A stretch of 64,000 nucleotides of DNA from Amyelois transitella (GCF_032362555.1 NC_083511.1:8804001-8868000); one strand, 5' to 3'. Shown: positions 46,194 through 57,804, counted from the stretch's first letter. Notes: generated by a model from the sequence alone, not told the origin. A program made the numbers and translations.

Positions 46194-49100
46194 CTAGCGT
46201 GGACGCAAAACGGCGCGCACCGTTCGGAACCGCTTCTCGAAGCCAAGCTTGGAGTAGAGAGAACGGGAGGCGTCGTTTTCGGGTCGGATGACGACGAAGG
46301 GCTTGTACCCGCGAGCGGCGACTTCTTTGGTGAGCCGCCTGGCCAGATAGATGCCGTACCCTTTCCTGCGGAATTCGGGGCGAGTTTGCATGGAAAACAT
46401 GGCGCCGTAGTAGGACTGCACCATCCAGGCTGCAAGGTTGCCCTCGACGAAGATGCCGTAGGCGGGCAGCTCAGCGACCAGTTTCTCGAAGACCTCGCGG
46501 CACTCTATGTCGCTGGCCGGGTACAAGTCGTGCACCGCTTTCATGTGCTCGGGCTGCAGCCGAACTAACTCCACGTCCGGTGGCAGCCTGTAACAATTAT
46601 ACAGAACATATAACGTTTGGTGTCTAACAATGTCAGTAAAAATACAGCATACCTTGATTGTACGACAGGATTTTCCACCTTTAAATGATTCTGCAGTAAA
46701 AAAAGGAGGGCTCCATTCTTCTGACGAATGTATCGAAGATTCTAAGAATATCGAACAGTTTTCCCGAATATTATATTTTATTATAAACTACTGGCGGACA
46801 GTCGGAGAAATCTATTAACCTGCGTCCTGCTGCTTAAGTTATATCCACTAAAATCTATGTTTGGTATCAATCTTTGTACTGATTTTATCCTGGATACTTG
46901 CTGATTAAACAGTATTTTTGGTTACAGGTATTTGACTTCATAATATTCTAAAGATCAATCAACATCTACATAAAAAGAAACTGACCCCTCAGTATCAGCG
47001 TCCTCCGGGGGATTATCACAGACGTAGACATCACCAGTGATCTTGTCGTGGGCCTCATAGAACCGTTCGAAGCGATTCACTATGGCCTCGTGGGTGAAGT
47101 TCAGGTACAACGGCTTGGTGAGATCCAGCAGAATATCCTCCGAAGTGAGGAGATCCACCAGCTCGGCGCGCTCGGACGGAACGAACACCGTCACGCTTTC
47201 GTAGGGGTGGCTGTTTGGCTGGAAATTAAAAAGATATATAAAGCCAGCCATAGTCTATACATATAGCCAGAACCAATTGGTAAAACTAACATACTGTGGA
47301 CAATACCACGTAAGGAGTGGGAAAGGGTAATGACGAAGAAGATTTATGTATATACATGGAGACAATAGTGTCGATAAGACTGAAAGTTTTAAAATGCCAA
47401 TTAAATTTCTTATACGTATTAAATGAAAACGTAAAATAGTGTTACAATTAAACTACATCAAATTTAATTTTGATGAAACTCATAACGACAGTGTGGCGTG
47501 ACAAAGGATGTGTCCAATTTGAATTTATTATTCGTAAGTATTTAAATGTATGTAGTAGTAGTAGTAGATGAAAGTAATTGTATATGTTTTTTTGTATATT
47601 TTCCCGAAAGAACTTATATTTTTTGACGCCACTCAATAGTTAAATGACGTACCAAAAATTACTCATAACTTTTGTTTGGTTTATACATACATACATACAT
47701 ACATATAATCACGTCTATATCCCTTACGGGGTAGACAGAGCCAACAGTCCTGAGCGGACTGATAGGCCACGTTCAGCTATTTGGCTTTAAGATAGAATTG
47801 AGATTCGAATAGTGACAAGTTGCTAGCCTATCGCCTAAAAAAAGAATCTCAAGTTTGTAAGCCTATCCCTTAGTCGCCTTTTACGACATCCATGGGAAAG
47901 AGATGGAGTGGTCCTATTCTTTTTTGAATTGGTGCCGGGAACCACATGGCACCGTTTGGTTTATTGCAGCAATGATTAGTACTTTTTATAAATAGTCTAT
48001 CTCACAACTTATTTCACTTCATACGTATTTTCTTCGGAAAACAATTAGTCTTATGTATATGTATATGTATAAATATACAAGCTGTGTAAGAAACAATGTG
48101 ACCAGTAATAAGTTTTCACATACATATATTATTTCCATTAACATTTCCGTACGTATCAAATATAGATTCTCAACTAATGACGGTAGTTCATGCATATTTC
48201 CATCACGTAACGCGAAAAGGTAACATTTTCCCAGAAGCCCTTGAGTGGAAGAGCTAAAGACGTGTTTCAAGCCCCCTCCACGCCTGCCTTTCCCGCCTTT
48301 CCGTCGCGGGTAAATGCGCCTTTTGACGAGAAATTTGTACCCGGAAATGTTTGCGGCCTGTTTGTAAAAGTTTTATTGGATCGCTATATGTTTTAACACA
48401 GCGAAGGGTTTGTAATAGAGTTTTGGGATTGCGCGTTAAAAGTTGATGAACAATTTTTTTTTGTTAATAATCACAACAATAAATCGTAAGAGGTAAATTT
48501 ATACAATTAATCAAATGTTAATTATTTAAAAGGGCACTTCATTAAATTGGGAATATTTTTAAACGGTTTTATTTAGCTCACCCCGTTTGTTTTATTCTTG
48601 GGTCAAATTTAGTAATTCAAATTTCACCCTCTTCCTGTCAACCGATTAATCTGAAATTTTGTATACACTTTGGATTTTGGTGACAATATAATTATGTTTA
48701 TTCATTATCATTATAAATTCAAGATGGCCGCCGTTACAAAATGGCGGATAATTTAGGTTTCATTAATCCCATCAATATGGGTATCAAATGAAAGGGCTCA
48801 ACAAGCAGAATACAATATACTATAAAAAATTGAAATCCAAGATGGCGGCCTCTACAAAATGGCGGATAACTTAGGTTTTATCAATCCCATCAACATGGGT
48901 ATCAAATGAAAGGTCTCAACAAGTAGAATACAATTTACTATTCAAAATTAAAATCTAAGCAGTGGGATAAAATGTGAATTAAACAGAATGCGAAATAAAA
49001 ACTAAAAACTAGAAAATAAAAATAGGTAAAAAAACTTTTTAAGTTAAACGGTTTTATGTTAAACATACATTGCAATGTTTAATATAAATGTACTAAAAAC

Positions 49101-51480
49101 CAAAAAATAATAAAATAGATACAGTCGTGGGAATTATAAACATATGCATAGACTAGACTAAAATAAAACCGTGGGGCACGTCAATTGTCTACAAATTATA
49201 GACTTAATGTGCGATAGAAGAATCGATTAATTCGTCGTTAGGCAGTTGGCCCGCAGACGGTGCGCAAATTACTTACTATTTTGCTGGCTAGCGAGGAATC
49301 GTTTCACTGCTCGTAGTTTGTCTTTAATCGACAAAACTTATGATAAAAGTACTACTCGCTCAACATTATGAAACCCTAAAACTCGCTTAATCGAGCTTGC
49401 TAACTTGTTTCCACATTCTAGCCCTACTTATCACACGTCCATCGTTGTCGGTTGAACAACTGCCTAATTTTAGTGTAACATTACAAAACAAACATTTTAA
49501 TCAACGATTGTAGACAATTAAATATAAATAAATATAAATATAAATATATATGGGACAAATTACACTGATTGAGTTGTCTCGAAGTAAGTTCGAAACTTGT
49601 GTTACGAGATACTAACTCAACGATACTATATTTTATAATAAATACTTATATAGATAAATATCCAAGACCCAGGGCAATCAGAAAAAGTTCTTTTCTCATC
49701 ATGCCCTGGCCGGGATTCGAACCCGGGACCTCCGGTGTCACAGACAAGCGTACTACCGCTGCGCCACAGAGGCCGACAAAAATTGACGTGCCCCACGGTT
49801 TTATTTTAGTCTAGTCTATGCATATGTTTATAATTCCCACGACTGTATCTATTTTATTATTTTTTGGTTTTTAGTACATTTATATTAAACATTGCAATGT
49901 ATGTTTAACATAAAACCGTTTAACTTAAAAAGTTTTTTTACCTATTTTTTTATATTACATAGGTATTATCATTTCATTACGAATACATTTTTTACAGCCA
50001 ATTGAAAGAAATATCGAAAGCAAATATTAAATTCTTTTGTGTCATTTCAAAACCATTTCCAGATAACTTTTCTTCCCTGCGAAATAAAAGTAGAAAGAAA
50101 ATTGTAAAGGCGAGGGTTTCCCGAATTTTCCCGAGCTCGTATATTTCGCTGTCTGCCGCACTGCGGGGTATAGATTTCAGGGATTCTGGTTGGAGGTCAA
50201 TTAGATCAAGATATTTTTCATGTCTTCTTATCGAGAGCCATTTGCTTAAACTGTCGTTAAGATAAATGCATATTTAAATTATAAGAAATAACCGTCTCTC
50301 TCTTTCTAAACTTTTTAATTATAAAATCTTATTATAATTGCGTGAAATTTTAAGGGATTAAAGGTTTAAACTAAATAAATGACCATTTATCGCATTTATG
50401 AACGACTATCTATATTACACTACGAATAAAACTACTATCAAATTGCTACGCACTCGCTACAAGGATGTCATTGTGTAAAAAACTTGTAATTTCACAATAA
50501 TAAACCGTAACCTGTTATTTTTACTGCGTGACAAACCCCATCCTAATATTGAAGAAAAAAAAACGAATGAAAGATTATAGGCAAAGTAAATTAGCTCCTT
50601 TCACAAAGAATTTTAACTTGTCAGACGGGTAGTCGTCGTGAACTTTCGAAGGAGAAGGTACAGGTGAATGTACCTTGACCAAATCGGGGACGTTCTAGCG
50701 AAAGGTCAAATCAAGAGTACCCTTGCATGATGCAATAATCGTGGCGAGTAGAAAGATGTAGTTTCTGCCTTACCCTCCGGGAAAGAGGCTTGATTTTATA
50801 AATATAGATATATATATTGTATGTATGTATGTATGCATGATAGAAAATCTTACCGTGCTCGTACAGCCAGGGAAATGCAGACAAATAGGGTCCTCCGGCC
50901 AATTCTTAGCTACATAAAAATGGAAGTCCCACACTTTGTTGTTCAGATATGTTTGAATCGTCTGGTGAAACTGAAAAAAAAATTATAACACACCATATTT
51001 AGAACTCATAACCTTCAATTTAGATTACTGTAGTGATTAGGGGTAGGAGTTGAAAAATGTATTTAATAATTCTGTCGTGTGATTCCCAGCACTCTAGAAT
51101 AGGATCACATCATCTAAGAAAATAAACTCATTTATCTAGTGAACTTTTATCGTGATGTTATATAGGTTGGGTGCTTCTACAGATGTTAAGTCGCTTCGTA
51201 TAACAAATTGACTTACCCAATCCTGAATCATGTATTAAATTGGATTAAAAGTGCAAAAGATTAATTACAATTTTCCAACATGGATTTCAATGGAGGGATG
51301 ATTTCTAGAGAGGTGAGGATGTAGTCGGGATAAGCGCTAGGAGGAAGGAGAATACTATTTATAGTTCTGCGGACATACCTTGAGAGATTCAGGCATATAC
51401 TGCACCAAGATGTCGGCTACTGCCGGGAGCTCGTCTTCTGTTACCAATCGAAAGTTTTTCCCCTCGGGCACGATTTCCAT
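46194..51480 (-). CDS. GNAT / glycine N-acyltransferase-like protein, complete
   Basis: Predicted acyl-CoA-dependent N-acyltransferase. Four coding exons read leftward: 51480-51379, 50970-50854, 47218-46986 and 46587-46194. They sum to 846 bases, in frame, 281 aa, beginning MEIVPEGKNFRLVTEDELPA. The C-terminal GNAT domain starts at about residue 157. The acyl-CoA pyrophosphate loop is RRKGYG (about 224-229) within SMQTRPEFRRKGYGIYLAR, followed by ENDASRSLYSKLGFEK, the usual C-terminal GNAT motif. The N-terminal half (WDFHFYVAKNWPEDPICLHF) fits the GLYAT-like arrangement seen in insect proteins. An acceptor (cag) lies two bases before the ATG at 51483-51485, so a non-coding 5' exon further right is expected; I could not place it. 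The substrate is unknown. The 3.6-kb intron 2 carries a foldback element. Confidence 0.88.
47683..47951 (-). repeat. GTAT-tailed dispersed repeat, near-full reverse copy
   Basis: It reads, in reverse complement, the same 265-base unit as 26591-26855: a 'tacatacatacatacata' run, 'atcacgtctatatccctta', 'gccacgttcagctatttgg', 'ttagtcgccttttacgacat' and 'ccgggaaccacatgg'. It lies in intron 2 of the acyltransferase gene. Confidence 0.8.
48721..48956 (+). repeat. Two-copy 118-bp tandem repeat with ATGGCGG motifs
   Basis: Copy 1 (48721-48838) and copy 2 (48839-48956) share 'aagatggc(c/g)gcc', 'tacaaaatggcggataa', 'tcaatcccatcaa(c/t)atggg' and 'tatcaaatgaaagg'. Each copy carries two ATGGCSG cores like YY1/Pleiohomeotic sites. 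It lies just before the foldback element. Confidence 0.85.
49017..49951. mobile_element. Long foldback element with nested SINE
   Basis: The left arm (49017-49195) and right arm (49781-49951, continued at 49508-49519) are near-perfect inverted repeats of about 180 bp: for example 'taaacggttttatgttaaac' and 'ccgtggggcacgtcaattgt' recur reverse-complemented. The right arm is interrupted between 'ttgtagacaatt' (49508) and 'aattgacgtgccccac' (49781); removing 49520-49780 restores the arm. The loop (about 49196-49507) has its own short inverted repeat (ttaggcagttg / caactgcctaa). No ORF was recognised. Confidence 0.85.
49520..49780 (-). mobile_element. tRNA-derived SINE inserted in the foldback arm
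   Basis: On the minus strand the element begins with a tRNA-like head (about 49777 back to 49703) having an A box 'tggcgcagcgg' and a B box 'ggttcgaatcc'. A unique body follows, then a 'cgaacttacttcgagacaac' block and an AT-rich tail (tataaatataaat). AATT is present on both sides, consistent with a target duplication. The 3' block is repeated at 51540-51595, a truncated copy. The tRNA head is not an intact tRNA gene. Confidence 0.8.
50625..50840 (+). mobile_element. LINE 3' end, worn copy
   Basis: It carries 'accttgaccaaatcggggac', 'gttctagcgaaaggtcaaat', 'atcgtggcgagtagaaagat' and 'taccctccgggaaagagg', the nucleotide pattern of the GDVLx[12 protein letters not shown] tail, ending in a tatgtatgtatg run. 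It lies between exons 2 and 3 of the acyltransferase gene. Confidence 0.65.
51160..51360 (+). repeat. Dispersed repeat, 'agagaggtgag' family
   Basis: 'gggtgcttctacagatgtta', 'taacaaattgacttacccaa' and 'tctagagaggtgaggatgta' with 'gtcgggataagcgctaggag' match the family near 36700. It lies in intron 1 of the acyltransferase gene. Confidence 0.55.
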
Positions 51481-51539
51481 CTCTGTAATAAAAACATTTA
51501 TAAAAAGTTACTTTCCATTTCAATAACAAATCAAAAAAA

Positions 51540-51810
51540 AATTATACGGGACAAATTACACAGATTGAGTTAGCCTCGAAGTAAGTTCGTTGCACCTGCA
51601 CATTAATGCTACTGGGAGTTTAACCATGATCTCATATTAAAATCACCTCCGCTATCTTTGCAGGGCTTCCCCTGGTCAGACGGGAAGTTCAGTTCAGTGG
51701 AATAAAAACCTGACTTACGCAAACCTAAATCATAGTCAGGCGCATCCCGGGCTCCGTTCTAGAGAGTTGAAGCCGAAGCCGGGATTAACGCCAAGGCCAT
51801 TAAAAATTAT
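51540..51810 (-). repeat. Truncated SINE 3' end beside another repeat
   Basis: 51540-51595 ('gggacaaattacacagattg', 'cctcgaagtaagttcg') matches the 3' block of the SINE at 49520-49780. 51640-51810 belongs to the 'agag(a/t)g(g/t)tga' family ('gggctccgttctagagagtt', 'gggattaacgccaagg'). Confidence 0.6.
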
Positions 51811-52228
51811 CGAAGATGTTGAGTAACTGTGCCAAGCGGAATTGTAACTGTTGTATATATTAAAGAGACTGAATGATGAAAATGACAAAAGATCGATGAA
51901 ATATGTTTTATTTCTCGTATAATTATCATATTATACACAGAATCTTCTGTTCTGCCCTAACGGGATTAAACTTGGGACCAGAAAATTGACAAGACTGTGT
52001 ATGCGAATGCAATACAAGTTACGTCAAACTGCTCCGAACAAGTTTTATGCCCAGGCGACGTTCTGTTTACGGTACGCGAATAAAATATTCGAAATAGCGT
52101 TGTTACCGAATTTCTTGTTAAAACTTTCCTTACGTTTCGGAAAGTATTTACTCGTAGTTAAATGGTTGCTTCGAAAGTTGCAAGCATTTCAATATATTGT
52201 TGAGGTATTGTGCATTTCAGCCTTATAT

Positions 52229-52380
52229 ATAACTAGATTTAAGCCCGTGGCTTTGCCAGTGTAAAAAGGACTCTATGTCCTTCTCCGTACTCTATACTAT
52301 ATTATCAAAATGCAAAATTTCATGGAGATTGGTTTAGTGGTTTTGATATAAAAGAAAGAAATTTGTTCAGTACGTGATTT
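52229..52380 (+). repeat. Insect dispersed repeat, 'cccgtggctttgccagt' type
   Basis: 'actagatttaagcccgtgg', 'ctttgccagtgtaaaaagga', 'atttcatggagattggttta' and 'gtggttttgatataaaagaa' follow the same layout as 39690-39860, with head, spacer and 'ggttta/ggttca' segment. Confidence 0.55.
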
Positions 52381-52499
52381 CAGGTTTGCACAAAAGTAAT
52401 AAATACGCTACGAAGCTACGCTGGGTCTACAAATATGCTACGAGCTAGCTACGAATTAATTTGACAACTTTTCGAAGGAAGCCTTTCTCAATATATTTG

Positions 52500-52640
52500 T
52501 GTTTGTCTAGTCGCTACGCTACGTTAAATCCCTATGCAGTTTCTCTCTCATTACAGAATAGCTTGATTGCATTTTCATTATAAGCTTTGAAACCATGCTA
52601 GTCTGGTAGCAAATCAGCTAGCTATTTTATCTTTCTAGCT
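52500..52640 (+). repeat. Repeat shared with 55040-55150
   Basis: 'ctacgttaaatccctatgca', 'gtttctctctcattacag' and 'gcttgattgcattttcatta' recur at 55040-55150. In the second copy the 'tttctytctcattacag' segment is itself duplicated. Confidence 0.7.
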
Positions 52641-52902
52641 AGCTTGGAAAAGTCAATCATCGGAAAAGCCATTTTGGATTTTAATTTCAGATAATGGGCT
52701 AAAAATTTGTCGCAATATATGAATGTAAATATAATAATTCCAACCACAGATTAAAAAAAACATTACTTTATATGTTTGTGATTTAAACAGCTAAACTTGG
52801 CCTCCGAGACTCATGACTATTACCTTAGCGTCCCCGTTATGGTACGGAAAAAGACAAACCTAGTATTGCTTGTTCCACTTCTTACATCGAAGTTCGACAT
52901 TA

Positions 52903-54113
52903 CCCTTTCCATGCGGCTGGCGTAATATCACGTATAACTAAAAACCGTTGGCCACACGGTGGGCGTATTATTGCGTCCAAGAGAAATCCTTGTGTTAAAC
53001 GATTAGACCAATGTGATAGTTGGTTCCCCTGTACTGTAGTTATAAACCCAACAACCTTACGTGAAACGGTGGAAAAATACTTACTTATTATTATGTAGAT
53101 ACGAGTGCATGGTTTACGCCGATAGTGTTGTAAGCTTTTTACATCAAAAGTCTAATAAAAGGAGAATAATATGAATGGTAAGTTTATTACTTATAATTCT
53201 TAATAATGTGTTTTACCTCGAATCCTTTTGATTTCGATAATATTTTTAAAGATAAATCTTCAGATGAGACTCAAATTGACGAGCATGAACCATATTCGCA
53301 ACCAAATTTTATCGACGATGATGAGATGTCGCAAAGTATTTTATCTAGAAAACGAGGAAGAAACAATGAAATTTCTCCCGAAACTATTGACAAGGTCAAA
53401 GAATCTCAAGTATTTAAGATACCGCAACGAATTATACAACATAAAGTGAAATGTTATGATGACACTCCAAATCCGATAACACCATGTCCAATACAAACAC
53501 GATACAATGTACAAGATATGTCAACTAGCCAGTTACTTATTGTACCCTCATAAATTAAATTTTAAGCTACCCTCGTTACATTTTATTATAACCATAGATT
53601 TTTTTTAAAAGCATAAAAATTAATATAAAAAAATGTAAAATGAGTATGGAAAAAACTGAGTGTTAATTTGCTTATATGCTTGCTCATACCCAGTTGCCCA
53701 AAAAATTATTATGATTAATAAAAATTTGATTTCAATATACTACATAATTCAGTTTTTTATAAAAAATATATATGCAAGTGATTTTATATAAATATTTGAT
53801 ATTCTTTTTGTATTTTTGCAGCAAATGTTCATTATTCTTAATCATAATTCAATTTTGCTCATTTCTGCTTATAAAGACGTTATTGTTCCAAGGTATGGCA
53901 ACACCAAAATTGTCTATATAATTTTGAAAACGAAATAATACGCCAACCGCGTCTAGCGAAAAAAATTACAGGACGCAATAATACGCCTTCCGTACAGTAG
54001 AACCATTTTTGTTAGGACGTAATATCTCGCCCATCGTTTTATAGAAGGGCCTTAATACAAAACCGCCCGTACAGAGACGGCGAAATTGAAATAATGCTTC
54101 CGCATGGAAAGGG
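52903..54113. mobile_element. piggyBac-like element with small ORF
   Basis: The left end CCCTTTCCATGCGG (52903) and right end CCGCATGGAAAGGG (54113) are a 14-bp inverted pair. The right flank is TTAA after one base and the left flank is TTAC, close to the TTAA target of piggyBac elements, whose ends also begin CCCTTT-like. Subterminal inverted repeats match: 'gggcgtattattgcgtcc' (52961) against 'ggacgcaataatacgcc' (53971). It is about 1.2 kb, so no full transposase is present. Its one good ORF is described separately. Confidence 0.7.
53171..53553 (+). CDS. Unknown 98-aa ORF inside the piggyBac-like element
   Basis: A mini-exon ATGAATG (53171-53177) ends in gtaagt. An 86-base intron ends at a cag (53261-53263), and the next exon 53264-53553 continues in frame to a TAA. 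The product starts MNDETQIDEHEPYSQPNF, is acidic, then has SRKRGRNNEISPETIDKV (nuclear-signal-like) and KVKCYDDTPNPITPCPIQTR. It resembles the acidic N-terminal part of TE proteins, but I do not recognise a domain. Without splicing, an ATG at 53206 gives 115 codons in the same frame. Confidence 0.4.
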
Positions 54114-54392
54114 TTTAAAAAGGTATATACAGCTAAAGGTAAATAATTTACAATACTCGTTGGGTATAGGAGCCAAGTTACGGCATAATATATCGGCGAA
54201 GTTGGCAAGGACTCAAATTGCGAAGCTAGAATCAGCTACGGTTATGTACGGATAAGTTGAAAATCCCGTGAAAGTTTAGGATTATATATTTTGAATTTTA
54301 ATTATCAAAAACTTGTAGAGACTAAAACTAACTAAATATAACGTTAATGAGTATAACAAATTACTCGTAGGTATGACAATTCTATGATTAAG

Positions 54393-54480
54393 CCAAACAG
54401 ATGCACGTCCTGTGAGTCTTTTCAAGCCTTTTGGTTCTGTCTTCCCCACAAGGGATATAGACGTGATTATATGTATGTAT
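54393..54480 (+). repeat. GTAT-tailed repeat 3' fragment
   Basis: 'aagccaaacagatgcacgtc', 'ttttcaagccttttggttct' and 'aagggatatagacgtgatta' followed by tatgtatgta matches the family tail. Confidence 0.65.
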
Positions 54481-55039
54481 TTGTATAAGGAATTAGGAAG
54501 TCTGGCTCTAAAGGTTCCGTTCTATAATCACGTTTGTATACACGTTTCTACCTGTTTTCTAAAATCTACTAACAATTGCTTAAAAATTACGTTTGTTGAT
54601 TGAGTTTTTTTTATAATTACCTTTTATACCTTTTCTAATTAAGTTATTTAATTATTAATTTAATAGTTAATTTAATTTTTAAGCAAGATTGCTCTAGCTT
54701 TCTAGCTATCACAGTTTATGAGATACAGCCTGTTGCCAGACAGAAAAACAGCGGCGGCTTAGTAAAAGGGTCCCATTTTTACCTTTTAGGTACCGGATGG
54801 AACCCTAAAAACATTACTAGATATTTTCACAGGATGTCAGATTGCATGCATCTTTAGCGGACTTTGTCTCTGAAGGTAAATTTTCCGAAAGTGTGATAAC
54901 AAAGGGAGTGTGAGTATTAAAGTAACTGGTACAAGTAAATAAATGTTTGCTATTAACTGCTAGGACTTCTGTACCCCACTGTACTTACAATTTACACTTG
55001 GATTGAAACTGAAGCACTTCATGGAAGTACTGGGGCATA

Positions 55040-55150
55040 CATAACGCTACGTTAAATCCCTATGCAGTTTCTTTCTCATTACAGCAAGTTTCTCTCTCAT
55101 TACAGCATAACTTGATTGCATTTTTATTATGGGCTTTGAAACCAGGGTCA
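55040..55150 (+). repeat. Repeat shared with 52500-52640, with internal duplication
   Basis: It shares 'ctacgttaaatccctatgca' and 'cttgattgcatttttattat' with 52500-52640. The segment 'tttcttctcattacagcaag' (approximate) is duplicated directly within the copy. Confidence 0.65.
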
Positions 55151-55169
55151 ATAACGAACATGTTTATAC

Positions 55170-55290
55170 TTTCCCACGGATGTCGTAAAAGGTGAAACCA
55201 TTGAGACCAAGGAGAAACCATACAGCTGAACGTGGCCTAAAGTCCAAGGGATATATATATATAGATATGTGACTCTATGTATGTATGTAA
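55170..55290 (+). repeat. GTAT-tailed repeat, internally deleted
   Basis: 'ttcccacggatgtcgtaaaa' joins directly to 'acagctgaacgtggccta' and ends in a tatatat then tatgtatgta run, so the middle of the element is missing. Confidence 0.55.
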
Positions 55291-57804
55291 ATAGTTATGT
55301 ATAGATATATAGATAAATACACGTGCAGTGTGCATGGTCATACTGCATCGGGTCAAGGCTAGTGTTTGCTGCATGCGAGCGGACGCAGTAGATGCAAATC
55401 GACCATTTAGGGGCATGTGCATTAGAAATGTTGTTTCGTGGCTTATCGTTCCTGAGTATTATAGTACATGATTTAGCTTTTATGGTAGGAAGACATGATA
55501 AAATTTAATTGTGACTCTAAATCCATATCCTATTGTCATCAGGCCTTTGATCCAGGTAAGTTCCAGGAAGGAGAAAACCGAAAATACCGTACAGAAATAA
55601 AGAATCCATCGTGCCGCATCTTTCATTCCATATTCTGATAAAATCCTTAGGCTAGGTCCTTTATCTACTTCCATGAATAAAACCATCTGTCTATTGCAGT
55701 CTTTATTTTAAAATTCTCAGGACTAAGGTAAGACTCCTCTTTTTATTTTTATCTCTCTCAGGCTACTTGTATCTAGATTTTTCATTGATTTTATATCATC
55801 CACCCAATGTAGTGCCTGGCCTGTATATAATTATTTTAGTTATATAATTATTTTAGGTATTACTAACACTTATACGTACATTACTTAACACTTATACACT
55901 TTTCTGAAGTTGTTTAGCTGGTCGCGTCTATTTTATATAATAAACACAATCAATCTACTTTATTTATACTCCTGACCAAAATGCTGACCTGTACTTTGCC
56001 CAAAAAATAAGTGTCGCAATTTTAAGATGCAATGCAAATGCAGAATTTTGGGCATGCTGTAAGATTTTGAAGATCGTTTGATCTTTCCGTTTCATGTTTC
56101 CGAATATATTCAAACGATCTAGTTTTATTCAATTAGATTTATAATTAGTCATAAGTATTTATGTTCACTTTATTTATATTGTATTTATCATACATTTATT
56201 CATAAAAGCTACCATGATAGATTGGAGAAGCAATCAAATGACGTTTATTCATACAGGAACAAAGGATTTAATATCCATTTCCCTCACCGTGGAAATGAAT
56301 TATTAATCAGCTCGATTTAACCAAACATGTGTTTAATTTAACTATTTTAAGCTCAATTCACTTATATTACTATAAAGACATGTGAGACTTTAAATTCGAG
56401 ATTGCTCTATTTAAATAGAGTAACGTAAATATTATTTTAAGAGGTGTCTCTTATGGCATCTTTTATAAAAAGAAATATTGGATATCCTTGAAAGACCAAA
56501 CGAGAGAGTTCATAAAAGTTTATATTTGTTTAATGTTTAGCTATATCTATATCTAAGCAACTTTGCACATTGGCAAAATGTAATTGAAATTTAATGTACA
56601 GTTTGCAAACCAACGCGATATTTCACAATATAGGCGACTTAAAACAACAATTTCTATTACTCTCTTCTCTTCTTCTTTCATTACTTCCCGTTCAAAATAA
56701 ATGAAAGCAAAAAAATAAAGCGAAACAGTTGCACAAAAATGGAAAACGTTAAAGAGCGGCGTCGCGACGCCGCGATGTAGACTAGTTGCGAAGAAAATTA
56801 GCTGTGACTCAGATGAGCTGAAAAGTGGAAGTGTAGTCAAGAGGATTAGCTATGTAAGGAATGTATTATGGTTTGTACGGCTTGAGTAAAATAATAAGCT
56901 GCAGAAGGAATAAGTTGCAAATGAACAACTAGTCAAAAGGAAAATAACTGTGAACGCAAGCGATGAACTGCAAGGGTACGAGATGTTATTGTTAAAATTT
57001 ATCAACTATGATGAAAAGATCTCGTTACAAATACCTATACAAAAGGTTTCTTTCCTATTAATAATTCTGTGTTTTCTTTGGCAAATATTGAGTGACATTT
57101 CAAACAAGCACGCCTACGTACTAATTCAGTGGAACAAATTAAACTGAAGATTGCCCAACGTCCCATGTAATTTTTAGCAATGATAAATATTAATTCGGAA
57201 AAATATATAAGTACTACTATATGGACAGCTCCGTCTCTATATAGTCACTGTATTCTTTATATCCTTATATATATGTATGTATATGTATATACCAATTTAA
57301 AAGTTGAAACTGATTGTTTGACTTACATAATCTACGCACAGCCCAAACCGTTGAATATGAATGATATATGAAGATTAGCTGAAGGTTTTTAGAATGCACC
57401 AAGAAAAGTTTCCGCCGAAACTGAAATGAATGGCATTGTGAAATTTTAAAATCCTTCAAACCTAGTAAATTTATAATAACATGTTACTTTTAAAGCGAAC
57501 TGTTGAAAGTGCAATTAAGGAACGAGATGGAATTCCCAATATAATATTCCCAAATAGGAGGGGGTCGTGTGGGCAAATCATGAATACGTAACTACATCAA
57601 ATTTGTTACCCTTTCCCGATAAATATGACGTAGGAATGACGTATACTGTTTTCAGCGTATCAATATACCCGAATTCACTGCAAATTTGATTCTATTGCCG
57701 CTTCGTACAGTTCTTTGTTAAAGTAACTATTACGATATATGAAACTATGATACGATGTAACATAATTTTTTGTTTGGACAAAATAAATAAGTTCATCTTT
57801 TTGA

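Noticed and set aside
46176-46568. 130-codon plus-strand ORF
   Set aside because: It is the antisense shadow of the GNAT exon, which has GC-rich codons and a clear domain on the minus strand.
49703-49777. tRNA-like sequence with A and B boxes
   Set aside because: It is the head of a SINE: it continues into a non-tRNA body and tail and lacks a complete cloverleaf, so it is not called as a tRNA gene.
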